Shown: positions 34,201 to 47,726, counted from the first letter of the stretch. The stretch is 64,000 nt of DNA from Bugulina stolonifera (GCA_935421135.1 OW285188.1:18949233-19013232); one strand, 5' to 3'. Notes: generated from the sequence alone by a model not told the origin. Numbers and translations are program-made.

Positions 34201-36497
34201 TTTGTCAACAACAATTTTAGGTTTTAAAATTGGTCTGTATATCAAGTACATGTGCATCTGCCATTGACAGGTAATACCCGCACTGTAAAGCAATTTTTTT
34301 AAAACTCCTTGGAATACCTAATAGAATATAGCAAATTCATCCAATTGAACGCTCCATAACAATACACAAAAACACTAAATGCATTTGAATGTAAATCGAT
34401 CTGAGGGGCATTTTGTTTCTCAATATAAGAAAACATTTTGTATTTGTATGGCAGTTAGTATCCGAGATATGCAACCTAAAATATGACCAATGACAAAATG
34501 ACCAATAAATCAAGCCAAAACTTTAAACACATGATGTGCCCATCTTTGCACCTAATGAAATCATAGTTCAAGTTACAAGCTTTTTATAGCTGTTGAACAT
34601 TCGTTTACTTTGCAAAAATTAAACAATCGGAACACAAGATTTGGTATGATAAAAGGCTAATAAGTTTGTCGGTTAAAAATCTTCAATTTTTGTTTAGTTT
34701 GAAAATGTGGTAGCTTACTCTTGTTTCAATGAGTGCAAAATGTGTTTCATGCTAGTGTAGATATCTCTACAATGCTTGTTTTATATTCGTTGGACTGTAC
34801 TGAAACTTTGAGGTTATAAGCCAAATACACCATTAGAAAGCCTAGTAGCAGCTGGATCAGTTAGCATAATACCAGCTGGGCTACATGATGTCATGGTGGG
34901 TCTCAGCTCTGTTAAAACAGTTAATTACATCATTGCAGGGACTGAATGCGAGACCACCATTATATTATTATAAGCAGAACATTTTAATTGAGTTTTTATC
35001 TTTATTATACTGGGACTATCACAAAACAAAAAATGAGTATGTAGAACAAATGCCAATTAATATTCCTAGACAAAAAAAATCACAAGTTGTTGCAAAAAAT
35101 TATAAATTGATTTTTGATATACAGTGTGTCAGAGTTGAGATAATCAAAGAGGTATCAAGTAAGACTTACGTAGTTAGTTTGGTGAAATATATTTTTAACT
35201 TCGCAGTCAAACTTTAAGGATGCATCATTTGACTCTTTATGACATCACTCTAATTTCTGGGACACCAAACCAATATGCACTGAACCCACAAATGTTATCA
35301 GTTATAATTGAAATTTCAGTGCTCCTACTTTACTGCAAGTAATAGCAAGAAAGTATATTGTAATTGTAATACTTGCAACAAATGAAAACTTCTGGTGTGG
35401 GCCCATCTAACTATGCTGGTGTTTGCTGGCATTACGCTGGGTGCGTTATAGTATACAGCTTATTTACGAGCTATCCTCGATTTTTATTAGAGTCTATAAA
35501 ATGTGCTCTGTATCTTTTACTTCACATGGTTAGAATGGCTCAACAGAAGGAAATTTGCTAAGTGTAATAAAAATAGCCAAATTCGGAATATCGAACAATT
35601 CCTCAACAAAAGTTTTGACTGATTCTATTATTTGTCATGTGAATATTAGTCAACTATTTGGAAATGTAGTGAATGAAAACTGGGATTGTATAGTTGTTGT
35701 CTTATGTACCATGTACATATTAGGGCCTATATAATCATTGTGTTTATTTGTAAAATTTCTAAATTTTAGGTGTTCATTTGGATATACTGGTCAAGTAGTA
35801 TCTCAACTCTCAAAGAATGAGTTCAGATTTTAATGAGCAGGTAAGATTTGTGAAAAATTAAATTAGTAGTTCTATTGGAAGAATGCACGTGTATTATGGT
35901 TGGAATAGACTACCGAATATACTCGCATTGGCGCAAAGCTTGGCCAGCATGCCGGCATTTTTCCTACTGGACATAGCACATGTGCGATATTTAGTTCACG
36001 AAAGCGATCTCTAGTCTGAGTGTGTGCGCCAAGGCTGGCAATTATTTTTATATACGATTCAATGTACAGCTTCTACATGTACATCACATTATAACAGCTA
36101 CTCCTCTTTTTGCAGAAAAAAGTGTAGAATCAAGTTGGTGAATAATAGCCTGAGACTCGCTAGCCTGTTTCCACTTTTAGAGTCATATTTTTTACAGGTA
36201 AAAAGGCTTCGTCGGAGAAGAAAAGCATGGCTTATTACAAATACTGATGGTACAGTCAATGTCAGATCAAGTAAAAATGTTCCTTCCTACTACTGCAGTA
36301 AGTTTTAAATATATTTTTCAAATGATACCTCACAATATCTCTATGTTAAAATGATGTACATGCAATGCAATGCTATTAGTCATATTGTAATAATTTACAC
36401 AGAAATTGAGACTATTGGAGCTCTGACACACAAATATATAAAAGTTGGCAATATCTTTATGAAGAAACATTGCAAATTTTGTCTCCAGTTCAAAATT

Positions 36498-36600
36498 ACT
36501 GTCTCGTTTCACTTCTACTGTACATATTACTGTCTTGTTTTACCTCTACTATACATATTACTGTCTCGTTGCACCCTCTACTGTACATATTACTAAATTT
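36498..36600. repeat. Three-unit minisatellite before a splice acceptor
   Basis: Three units of about 32 bp with core ttactgtctcgtt and ctctactgtacata run to the acceptor of the exon at 36605, providing pyrimidine-rich sequence there. Confidence 0.75.
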
Positions 36601-37029
36601 GTAGGTAAATCTAAACAGGTTGAAACAAGGCTTGCTGCTACTGATAGCAATTTCTGTGAACCCAGTGCTTCGGAAATAAACCCATTTGCCACTTGCAGCT
36701 CACATGAACCAGGACTTCTAGACACTATGTAAGTTCTACAATGTTTTGGTAAGCCCATAAGAGGTATGGTTGGGATTTTGTCAATGTATTGCAGTTTTAT
36801 AAACTTTGAATGAGATTATGAATGTATAACACTTTGTGCTTATATTCTAGCATCGATGATGATGAAGATGCTAAAGTGCTGACTACTAAATTGGTAAGGT
36901 TGTAGGCCTTACACTTACAAATGTATGCAGTAGCAAGTTTCATCATTACAGGTACTAGATGTAGGTTAGTACATGTGTGTGCATCATAAGTTAGATGGTA
37001 GTTGTTGAGTCAACAAGAAAGGTACTAAT

Positions 37030-37800
37030 CTCCTCTTAGGTCTTCCCCTTTTTCTTGCTCTAGGTAGTTTGATGCCCATTACTATCCTCCCCATATAATT
37101 ACCATCTCTTCTTACCACATGCCCATACCATATCAACCTGCTTTGCTTCCCAATCTTAGTACACTTGCTGTGCCCCTGTTGTACTCATTTCTACTTTTAT
37201 CAAGTCTTACAATGTAAGCATTCATTATTCCGCCATCTCTAACTCAGTCTCCTGCCTCTTGGTCAGATCTACAGTCTCCATTCCATGTAGTATTGCTAGT
37301 CAAACTGCTGTATTGTATATTCTTTCCTTTAGCTTGGCTGACAGCATAATAATGTCTGATACTTTCTTCCATCCGCACCATCCAGCTTGTATTCTCTTCT
37401 TTACTTTTCCTCCACACTCCTCATTCTACTGTAATTTAGATTCAAGGTATTTTCTCAACTCACTCCCCTGCATTCTTATTGTGCCGCCACCTGTATTTTC
37501 ATTCAAGCACAAATACATATACTCCGTTCTGGCTCTGCTTACTCTCATTCCCCTCTTCTCCAGTGCGAACCTCCAACTCTCTAGACTGACCTTAGCTTGC
37601 TCTTCACCCTGTTTGCAAATAACAATGTGATCTGCAAACATCATGTCCCAAGGGGCTCCTCTCTCACCTCATTAATTAGCCTGTCCATCTGGTCATACTG
37701 AGTTTCCCATCTTTGCTTTCTTCCATAGTTTTCACACCTCTTCTTTTCTAATTTCCTCCACTATTTCATAATATGTCATCTTGGCTTTCTCTGTTCTTTC
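37030..37800 (-). pseudogene. Fragment of a non-LTR retrotransposon reverse transcriptase
   Basis: On the minus strand, pieces of a LINE-type RT can be read in shifting frames. Upstream is LINEVREE, then MMFADHIVICKQGEEQ, where the catalytic FADD has become FADH, then LEKRGMRVSRARTEYM and TGGGTIRMQGSEL. Near 37050-37140 a later part reads YGHVVRRDG and RKRGRPKRR. The order matches the C-terminal half of a LINE polymerase. Frameshifts and stops break it, so it is inactive. It lies antisense in an intron of the interrupted gene. Confidence 0.75.
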
Positions 37801-40331
37801 ATTTAACGAACATCATGTATACTTTGTCGATGTAGCTTATTGATACAGTTCTGTTATTTTTAGTGTGCTGGTTAGATAGGAGCATTAACAATCAAGAAGA
37901 CCATTTCTATGAGAAGTAGAAATCGAATGAGCAGGTACTTACGCATATTGCTATCTGTTATAAGCAGTTTTAGTCTTTTTCAAGTTTAAATTACATCTGC
38001 AAGGCTATTATACTAATGGAAGAATACTAGGTTAGCTATTTAAAGTTTTTACATAATATATGAAACTTATTTTATGGTCAAGTAAAGTTTTCCATAGTGC
38101 TCTGCTCTGTATTTGCATGTACTTGGATAAGATTTATGATGTATTTCTGTCTTACATTTAAATATTTGGAGTGAGCAAAGCATGTCTGTGCATCTTCCTG
38201 GATAATCAGTTCAGCACTGTGAATCTTAGAGGATGCAGTTGCCGTGGTCATCTTGAAAGCAAATGTCCGTTCATCTCAGCTGTTGAAAAGAGGTTCACCA
38301 GAACAAGACCGTCCAGATTATGTACAGCTCTTTAAAAATTCTCTCGAAGAATATCAACCTAGCTATAGAAAAACCATGCAGCAGGTCGCTCATTCTTTCA
38401 AGAGAATAGATTTTTCGAAACCAGCGTGAGTATATTATGGTACTTATTTTGAAGCTGTTCTATGATCTTTTCTGTTCGGTGGTGAAGTGCATGTCGACAG
38501 TTTCTAACCTGTTATAACACATGTTATACTTCTGACATAGTCTTGCTATTGTATTTGCTGTTGTTACATTACATCCTTGACACATAGGCCTCTCAGGATC
38601 AGTAAGTTGACCAACGTGCTCTTCTGAGTTTTAAATGATCTGCTGGCAACGAATTAGATCCTCAACTCAAAGTGTTTAAGTCATTGAATCAGTTATCATG
38701 TTGGCTACTTATCAACGGCCTTTCCTGCCAAGTTGAGTGTTTAGCTCCATTGAGCAGATTAATTATCCAAAAGTGTTATGCTTTGTTACATCTGTGTCGT
38801 TGACTGTTGCTTGGTCCTGTGTTAGTTCTGCTTATTGCCATAATGCTAAGTTGTACTGAAATTCTCTATACCAACAATGTGTCATAACATTGTTTTGTAA
38901 CTTTTATAGAGCTGATAGTAAACCATCTATGGAAGCTGAAGTGGTTGCTGACACTTGCAAGAAATGTGGGAGAAATTTATTCTCCAGTCATTTCTTAGAA
39001 TACCCATGTTATTCTTTCACTAGGAATCTTATCATAGTTGGTAATAATTTTAGAAAACTTTAAGAATGAATAAGGTTGAAGTTGTAATTTTAATATGTTT
39101 GCCAGCACTTGCAGTTTGTAAGCGTAAAAACTCGGCTACCCGGGGGCTGATTGGTTTTTTTAGCCAACACGTTTATCTTTTCAGCCTTCACGGTCACGGA
39201 GCATCGTTATAAATTGTTAATATTAAATAAAACCTATTTACTTACATTGTTGTTGTAGTGCCATTCTTCGATGTCTAGCTTGTAATATGGAGGTCCACTG
39301 ATGGTAAAGATGTTGGCATCATCAACATGGGTGATTATTCTGTGGCCCATGACTTACTGCGGGATTATCTGAAGCTCTTTGTTGGTGATGGGTGGTGATG
39401 GGTATGGTTAGCAAGTTGATCCAAATCACTTAATTACTATGGAGTTGTTTGCACTTTTTTAGAGTAACTAGACATGGTAGCGCAGCTGACGGAATTGATG
39501 AGCCTTTGGCATAGTCTTTTCCTAATCACTTGGAGTTTTACGTTACTGGCAGCCTGTCCTAGCCGCTAATTGTTATATTTAAGCATAAGCAGCATTAATT
39601 AGGTAAATTAATGTGAAGGCATTAACTTGAATTTGCATAAAAGGGCTATTATGTAATATAAACCACCCCTCCTAGAGAAAAATGCTAATGATTTATTGCT
39701 TGGTATTGATTCTGGGTAGATCCCGAGCCATCAACATTTACATTGTTACTTTGAGCTCAATTGAATTAAAAGTTGGGTTCAGTTTTAGTATTTGACATAC
39801 ACGTAATTGTTCTACTTATTGCTGATTAGGCGAAGTGTATGTACGTACTAGTAACATTATTTCCATGTAGAATTAGTATTGCTGAACATAAGCGCACATT
39901 TCTAATAATCATCTTAATTTCTCTCTATTGTAGTTTAACTAGCTGCATAGCTATTACCGTAAGTGGCGATGGACAGTTGCCGAAGGTTTCAGAGATCTAC
40001 TTTCCAAGTGTTCCTACCTGGGAGTGTTCCTACCTGCGATTCCGCGTTACCTAGCTGTGTTTTATAAATCTTCTTCAGCTTCCTGCAGTAAAATTCTTCT
40101 GTGAAACTTGTGGTGGTGAGCCATTTGGGGTAATTGCAGGTGGCATTAGTCTTGCGTTTCAAAAAGAGCAGTACTTAAAACTGGATGAGTTAGTTAATAA
40201 TGTATCATTTGGTAAACCTCTAAAAGGTTCTAGGTAAGAAGGTTTGCTAGAAATATTGATCCTGTAACTTATTGACTCAGTTTTACGGCCAACTGCATAA
40301 TTATGTTCTATCACGGTGTTTTGTTTACTTA

Positions 40332-40402
40332 GAGCTGGTAGCTCTGAAGTAGAGCATCAGATATTTCTCTGAAGGTTGTAGGTTCAAATCCTACCTAGCT
40401 CA
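40332..40402 (+). tRNA. tRNA-like sequence, Lys-like, probably a pseudogene
   Basis: A 71-nt stretch folds into a cloverleaf. The acceptor GAGCTGG pairs with CTAGCTC (one G-T), the D stem GCTC pairs with GAGC, the T arm is GTAGG TTCAAAT CCTAC with a perfect stem, and the anticodon stem TCAGA pairs with TCTGA. The anticodon loop has six bases (TATTTC) instead of seven, and the D loop lacks the usual GG, so function is doubtful. TCAGA/TCTGA and GAGCA resemble tRNA-Lys. No CCA is encoded. It may be a SINE head or a decayed gene. Confidence 0.5.
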
Positions 40403-42027
40403 AACTAACATCTGTGAAAGAACTCTAATGTGGTTAAGTTCAATTGAAGTCAGGCAAACTAAATTGTCGGAATGCCAATTTACTCGTACATCATCTGTTT
40501 CTCTACTTAGAGAAAGGGGCAAATGTTACTCTTCTTTTGGTGGCAATTTGCTTAATAAATAATCACTTAGTATAATTATTTACAAATCATAGTTTTATGC
40601 TGAACTAAATGCTGACGTTTATTTATTTCAGATTTTCTGAGTACACCTATATCAAACATAGTAACTTCAGGAAGGCACTTCTGGAGGCAACGGAGGTTAC
40701 TGATGATTTCCTAGCTAAAGCAAATTCAATCAGGGGATTAGTGTCGTCCCTCTACTATCTCGATGCTTATGGGGAGTTCCCCAATCGTTGGAGGATTTTG
40801 TAAGTATTGCAGGAATATAAAGAACAGCAAATCACAGGTAGTTTATCAGCTGAAACTTTTGCAGAGATATAGACTGCCTCTCCTATCCTTTTTTAACTTC
40901 CTTGTCTACAAGCTCAGAAGAAGACAGAGTAGCAATGATGTCTGTAGTGGATGAGCTACTAGAGATCGGATAGAATATTCAACAACCAATTCATCATCTA
41001 AATGTTGCCACCCATGATTCCTCACTATCGTCATTCTTTCCATGCTTCCCACGGCTAGTTGAACGGGGCATGTATCAGATGGACAAGACCAAGACGAAAT
41101 GCTCGAAAAAAGTCATTATTTCTGCTTCCAGGAATATTCCTTCTCCATTGCTCCGATGGTATGATAAATATCATTCCTCTATCAATAAGCTGTTTCTTAA
41201 TACTGCTGATCAGCATGGCAAACATATAGGTATTTGGAAGTTGTCCACTCATGCTTATACTTCGTGCTTTTAGCATTTGAACAAAGAAATACAAGTGTGC
41301 AAATACATACATATTTCATGAATATATGTGCATAAAAGCTGTCTGCCATATAATCCTATCAATGTAGGTATGTAGTTTATAATTATGGCTGACTACAATC
41401 ATGTAAATAGTTTGCATGCACAGAATAACTGTTATACTTTGTGTTAACAGAGCTAGGCATCTCTTTATTTGAGGAACTTTATGTAATGTTGCCATTTTAG
41501 GAGTATGCCTGGGTTATGAGTTGATGGAAACTGGGGAATCACCAAATATTCTTTTTACTATACTTCCCGCCAGGTTTGAGAACGGTAAGACAGTACTTTT
41601 GTCAATCTCAAAGAAAGGTTACCATTGTAGCCTACATGACTGTATAACAGCAATTAGAAATCAATTTAACAAATCATGATCAGAATTTTTCGACTTGAAG
41701 TTTTCAACCTGTTTTAATGATATAGTAATCTCAAGATATTGACAAAGGTAACACCTCTGAGCGGAGGATCTAACTTAAAACTAATAGCAGGTTTTCACTA
41801 TCCTGTCTCTAAGAAATATCTGACCTTACTACTTTTATCCAACCCCATTGACCTTGTTATTCTCATGTAACCATGAAACCTGTAAATATAACAATTATGT
41901 AATTTTTCCAAAATTGAATACACATGCATACATGCATGTGTATTCATATTATGTTATGTGGGTAATGTTCGGAGTTGTGTAATGACATCCAGATAACTGT
42001 GGTTTTATTTCGTAATTTTTAAGGTTA

Positions 42028-42085
42028 TTTTCATGAATGTTGAATGAAGTCTCTGGCTGCTCAATGGCAAATCCTAAAAAACTCT
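42028..42085 (+). repeat. Fragment of the hairpin SINE family
   Basis: The run attttcatgaatg...gaagtctctggctgctcaa...aaatcc parallels the 3' part of the copy at 7090-7140 (attttcatggattt...ggtctctgactgctcaaag). Only the terminal portion is present. Confidence 0.45.
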
Positions 42086-43551
42086 TGCATAATATGGAAA
42101 AATAGCTAAAACCCCCAACATCCAGGGACATATTTTGCCAAATCCCCACTATTATTTTATGAAAATATGAAGCCATGCCATTTATGATGACAATTAAATT
42201 TAGTCTTTTATACGAGGGAAAGTGCAGTGAGTAATATTAACAATGACAGTCTGCAATGTACCATCTCTCAGCTTTGATTTAGCCAACAATCTCTAAATCT
42301 CTAAATGTACGCTGTACTCCTATAAAAGACCCAATGAATATAGCATATTAATTATACGACCGTGCCTATACCTGTTTATAATACACCTACACGGAGCTAG
42401 TTAACATCAGCATAATTATATATTATGTCTTTAATGACTATTGTAGCTCCTTCGGTAGTTGTATATGATAATGCTTGCAGCCTCCATCGCTACTGATTGA
42501 ACAGAGACCCTGGTTTCTTCTGTAAGACCAAGTTCTTTGTTGACCGATTACATGGGTGGAGCCACACAGGTGAGAAATTTTGTTGTATTAGCATGCTATG
42601 AATATTCTAACAATGCAAGCATTTTATTCCATATATAACGCAAATAAACACATAAGATCCTCAGAAACGTAGCTATGCATGCTTTGGTGTGGGATATTAA
42701 GCGTTGACATAGTATTCTAACTAATATTTTTCAACAATTATTTGACGTGTGTATTAGAGTGAATTTATTTTGTGTTAGACACTACCCTCCAGATTCTTAA
42801 AGTCATATTTTTGATAAGCATTATTTTGTCTGCTCTAATCTCAAGCAGTCAAATGTTTATACGTTCGTTTTAGGCTGCTCCCGGGGTTATAACATCTGGC
42901 TATACCATTACCACTATGACCTCAACAAGAGCAAAGAAATTCTGCTCTTAGACGGTTAAAATCAATGCTTTGCTAAATGATTGAAGCTAATTTTCATTCT
43001 CACCTAAAATTATTTATATCTTTTCGGAATGCTATTGTTGTTTCTAAACCTGAGGATAATTACAACAATGTTCTCCAGAGCATTTATAATCAATGTAATA
43101 GAATAGAATATTATTAAGAGATGTTGCGTTTGAGACACCAAACAACATACATGTACATGTACCTAGTTAAGAAGTGAATAATTGTTTATTTTGTAGCCAC
43201 TGGTGATTAGTAGCTAGTTGTCTAGTGTTATTATAGGGACTCATGTAAACTAGTAGTAATTTATTTGCAGTTTCACTTATACATGTATGTTGTTTTATTA
43301 TATGAAATTATAATAATATACAATGTATGCCTACCTATAAACCAGTCTTGGACCCTGATTCATATGGAGGGTTGTGTAATGATTATTTTGCAGTAATTAT
43401 TATATGCTGTTAATAATATTCTTTCTATTTTGTAGACAATTTATCAAAATTCTTGATAGCATTTATTTGTAGTTCTGAAACCTTGACTATTTACAATAGC
43501 TTTTTTGTACCTTTATGTCTTGCGAAATATTTTTACTGGGAATGGTTTTAG

Positions 43552-43632
43552 TATAAAAGGAAAAGCATTTTGCTGTTGATTTTGGCTTGTTCTTGGAGCT
43601 GCAATAAAGACACTTCTATTACTTTATACAAG
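43552..43632 (+). mobile_element. LTR-like promoter/polyA module 1
   Basis: tataaaa (43552) is followed 51 bases later by AATAAA (43603) and then gacacttctattactttata. This compact TATA-to-polyA spacing is typical of the U3-R-U5 core of LTRs. Similar modules occur at 47645 and 55643. Ends and target duplications were not resolved. Confidence 0.4.
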
Positions 43633-45656
43633 CTAGAGTGGTGCTTACAAACTAGAAACCTCTCATCAGGCTTCCCTTGTGAGATCTGACTCCATAGCAC
43701 CTAGGCTAGGTCTACCCATAACATAAAGATGTTTGTAGCAGACAGTATATTTGGACCGACAGATCACCGAATAAAAAACAAGTATTAAGTACTGGTCATA
43801 CTTATTTATACCTTGCACTCAGTACATGCAATTGACAAGGTCGATAGACCACACCCAACCTCTACCCAGGTACACTATTGTATTCTATTGTTGTTGGTGA
43901 TTGACTGTGGTAATGATAAGTAAAGTGGCAATAGTATTTGCAGACATGGAACTAAAACGACAGAGTATCTAACCTGTTCTAGTTGCAATGTTTATTTTGA
44001 TATGGATATGCTTGGAAACTTGTGTCTTCATCTTCCATATTTTCTAGTTTGGTATCTTCTACAATGTATTAGGATTATTAGTTATTTTGCACATATTGTG
44101 GAGTTATCTTATTTTTAATCTGTTACGTGCGTTATAATAAAGAGGACAACTCCAACGATATTGCATTACATGTACAGGACATGAGATACCATGATTATAC
44201 ACGTATAATATTATAAGCCAATATACTGTAATGACTTGTAATAAGCGAAGCCGTTGCATATAGTTATTGTAGTTGTCTCCTCTTATCTATGGACCCAGTA
44301 ATGTGAAAAGAAAGACAACTCTATAAATGTGGTGCAATCCTTCACCTACATAAAAATGACTGTGTATAATTATGCTTGTGCCAATTTCTTGCAATTTTTG
44401 TCGATGTAGATGTATGTACATGTACATGTATATGCAAGAACACCAGTGTTCATTGTTTTTATAACAAGTATTCTGTTGATAATCACCTGAATATCATTAG
44501 TAAATAATTACAATGAGCAAATATTATGATATTATCTTTATATCAACTGCATCTGTAAGTAACTGAATAACTTGATAACCTGATAACCGGATAGAATATA
44601 GGCCAGTTTATTCCTGCTATTGATGTCCTGGAAGCGATGGTAAATAACGTCAAAGCAATCCATGCAGTTCAATGTCACAATAAAACTGCTTGCACATACA
44701 CATACACATATGTGGTAGTGCACTAAGTGTAACAATAGAATTGACTATCATGGGGCTATCACTGCATATTATACACACATGTATTATAGAAGAAACTACA
44801 TGTACCTATCTCATTGACACAATGTTATGTGCAACTCTACACTCCAGTGTATAATTTATGAGCTGTGGACATGAACAGCAATATTGTCAGGATGACAGGT
44901 TATTGTCATTGTAGCTACATGTAATAGTAAGTGACATGTACTTACCATTACGCATATAAGCATACAAGCATTATTGCTTACTAAAATTATATAATTGCAC
45001 AAATTGTACTATGTACATGTAATTTATAATTATATTTTACTATTCATACCCAGGATCAACTAACTGACTATACATTATTAAAAAGTTATACTACCAAAAT
45101 TTTAAGTTTTACAACCTCCCAATAGCATTTTTTCTCACATTTTCACACATTGTGCCTTACAAAAGTGTGCATGATACAGCAGAATTGTTGCGACCTACTC
45201 ATATCCATGTAGTCATGTACGTATATCTGCAATATACATGTATAATTAGAATAATAGTTACATGTACACTACATAAAAAAAACAGTACTCCTGTTTGCTA
45301 TCACTACTTGGTACTCCAATATACATTCACATGGCAGTATCCACTATCTTTTTGTTTAACGAGTTGCATTCATTGGTTCTTGAATACAAAGTATAACTAC
45401 TGTGGGTTATGGTAACATAATATATTTGGTATTTGTTTATCCACATGGAGGATAATAAATTAAAGCAGTGATGGCCAGTACTGCTATAGTGCAAGAGAAG
45501 ACAAAACATCGTAATATTGTTTTAGATTATGCTGAATTTATCCCCTGGTAAGATATAAACCAAAGGTGTAGCATGCCCTTTAGTGTTATAAGTTTATACA
45601 TTTTAGTGTTATGCAGCATATTGAGGGTAAGAGTGGGAGTAAGGGGTATTGTTCTT

Positions 45657-45714
45657 GCATACATGTATACATGGTATACATGTATACATGGTATACATGT
45701 ATACCATGTATAAT
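45657..45714. repeat. Palindromic microsatellite
   Basis: About three units of an 18-bp repeat, tatacatgtatacatgg, in which most of each unit is self-complementary, so the whole array can fold on itself. Confidence 0.8.
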
Positions 45715-47644
45715 CAACTAATTATATTCACCATATCCAAGACACTCACTACCCTACTGCAAGAAATGCTATCTGCACCTATAATTACACAGGTAAAAAC
45801 AGACCGCAAAATAAACAGATGAGACATCAGCAAAAAATGCTGCTTAATGACCAACAGAAGAAAATGACTCTCTAGTCAAAAAATGCATGACGCTGTATAC
45901 TTACTATTTAAAACAACATTTCGTGTACTGCAGTGTCATTCATCTGTAGATAAATTGTCTATACAAATAAACTTGCATGTACACATTATCAAGATTTCTC
46001 TATATATTACAGTTTGCTACATATTTACATTGTAGGCCCTACATCAATTCAATTTACAAAATTATAAAACTAGACACATATATACAATGTTATGCATAAT
46101 TATATTATAATTATTCTCTTTACATGCATTATTTGTATTCTCTTTACATGCAGTTGTAATAGAAATTTACCAAACACAATTGCAAGAGTTTATTACGAAG
46201 GGTTTATTCTAAAGGGAGCCACCACACCATCATGTTTTGAAGAAGATAATGCTGCCAGCAGCTTCTGGGTTGGATAACTACATGTATATTCTCTGTTGCC
46301 ACTTTGACTGATTCCTTTGTTTGCTAAATTTAAATCGGCATACATAGTTCCTTAAATATATAATATTTTTATAAAAATAAATATATTCAAAACTGTTAAC
46401 CATCCAAGAAATGAACAAAATATTCAAGAATTAGTGTAATAGCAAACTTGCCATAATAAAGGCCCATTTTAAAAATGCCAAGACAGACACACCACAATCA
46501 TTCCCTAAAATCAAGTTATGCTAGTATATTAGCATATAAGCATTATGCACCACACATTACATGATTAACTAACTCTTGAATAGTATAAAACAACCTTGAG
46601 TAGGAGCTATGCTAGTTGTGGGAGCTTTCATCAATACCTGTAAAAAAATAAATATATGTATAATTAAAGTCAATTGACTAATCTAAGGTTCACTAGTCAC
46701 TGTTTAACATTAGCTATATTAGCTCTTCATCTCACACCAAACATAGGCACACACCAGTGTATAACTAGTGAGTACCTAGAATAAAATAATGTAGAGTATT
46801 AGGCAAAGGAATGCTGTAATATGTTACTATGAAAAAGATCAGGTTGTATGGTTTCAGGCATCAGCAACATTTCTAGCCATGGCAACCTACATGTATACAG
46901 TACACTGTATATTGGTTATCAAAGCTGTGGATGTTCCAATAGTTCTCACACTTTCAGCAATGTGTGCAATTTTAGCAATCACAACAAAATTAAAGGTCCT
47001 GTGTATGGTGCTTCAAGATAAAATTAAAAACATTCTACTGTATTATTGAATAATATATTGGTACCTGGCCTTGTGTGTACATATACCTGTAGCTACTGTG
47101 GTAAACTAAATGTTTTGCCAATGGCTATATTTACACCATGCTTATTATATACAATGGCGAAGAAAAACATCCTAAGTGCTTCATAAGTATAGTGTGACCA
47201 GAAAAAATATTGAGCCTATGTAACCGCAGCTATAAGGACCAGGAAAATTAAAAAAATTGCAAAAGTAACCATACACATAAATAAACTCTGTGAAATCATT
47301 ATACTGAGGTGAGGAGAACAATACATTATATATATATGGCCTACCCACAATGTTCAGTAACCATTGATTAGTTACTATACTTGTACCCTAATTCCATGTC
47401 ATATGCTCTATTATTACCATACTAGTCAACTACTTGTTGCTTAACCTACCTTTATGCTTTGCTACATAGGACCAAGGCCCCTATTAATAGTTACAATCCA
47501 TTTATTATACTAAGTACATTGTTATATGCATTTTTGGCTGTGACCTGGGTCGGCCCTAGTACCTTTTTCCTCCATGTTGTTACACAATACCTATGCCGAT
47601 GCTATGTCGTACTTAACCGAAACTTTTGCCGGAAACGCAACTAC

Positions 47645-47726
47645 TATATAAAGCAAATGCTCTTCATATGTTAGTTAGTTGTTGCTTGGATTTCAATAAA
47701 TATTACACATCTATACAGATCTACAG
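47645..47726 (+). mobile_element. LTR-like promoter/polyA module 2
   Basis: tatataaa (47645) and AATAAA (47695) are 50 bases apart, followed by tattacacatctatacag. The spacing matches the modules at 43552 and 55643. No internal retroelement sequence flanks it, so a solo LTR is possible. Confidence 0.35.

Larger units (their letters stand above)
35817..42959 (+). pseudogene. Interrupted multi-exon gene resembling KDZ/CxC transposase-derived proteins
   Basis: Exons 35817-35840, 36198-36297, 36605-36728, 36851-36893, 38232-38425, 38910-39057 (approximate end), 39259-39384, 40089-40233, 40632-40799, 40913-41229, 41501-41584, 42447-42569 and 42874-42959 join with matching phases. Notable parts: a basic start KRLRRRRKAW, an acidic IIDDDEDA, CKKCGRNLF...H...C, FFCETCGGEPFGVIAGGIS, HIGVCLGYELMETGES, VVVYDNACSLHRY, FFVDRLHGWSHTGCSRGYN. 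The YDNAC / DR-H / CS-x-GYN series recalls proteins linked to KDZ transposases with Cys clusters; this is from memory and uncertain. Three in-frame stops occur: TAG after PFFDV, TAG at 40971, and TGA after SLHRY. Intact splicing with few stops suggests recent loss. An extra exon at about 37875-37935 is possible. Sequencing error is an alternative. Confidence 0.6.

Noticed and set aside
34885..35217. 110-codon open frame on the plus strand
   Set aside because: Lys/Ile/Tyr-rich composition as expected from AT-rich sequence, no motif, and it falls in a presumed intron.
37259..37630. 123-codon plus-strand frame
   Set aside because: It is the reverse strand of the LINE reverse transcriptase fragment.
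37875..37935. Extra exon of the interrupted gene (reading IGALTIKKTISMRSRNRMS)
   Set aside because: Its start phase fits the previous exon, but its end phase forces the next exon into a frame that soon stops. Skipping it gives a longer coherent reading.
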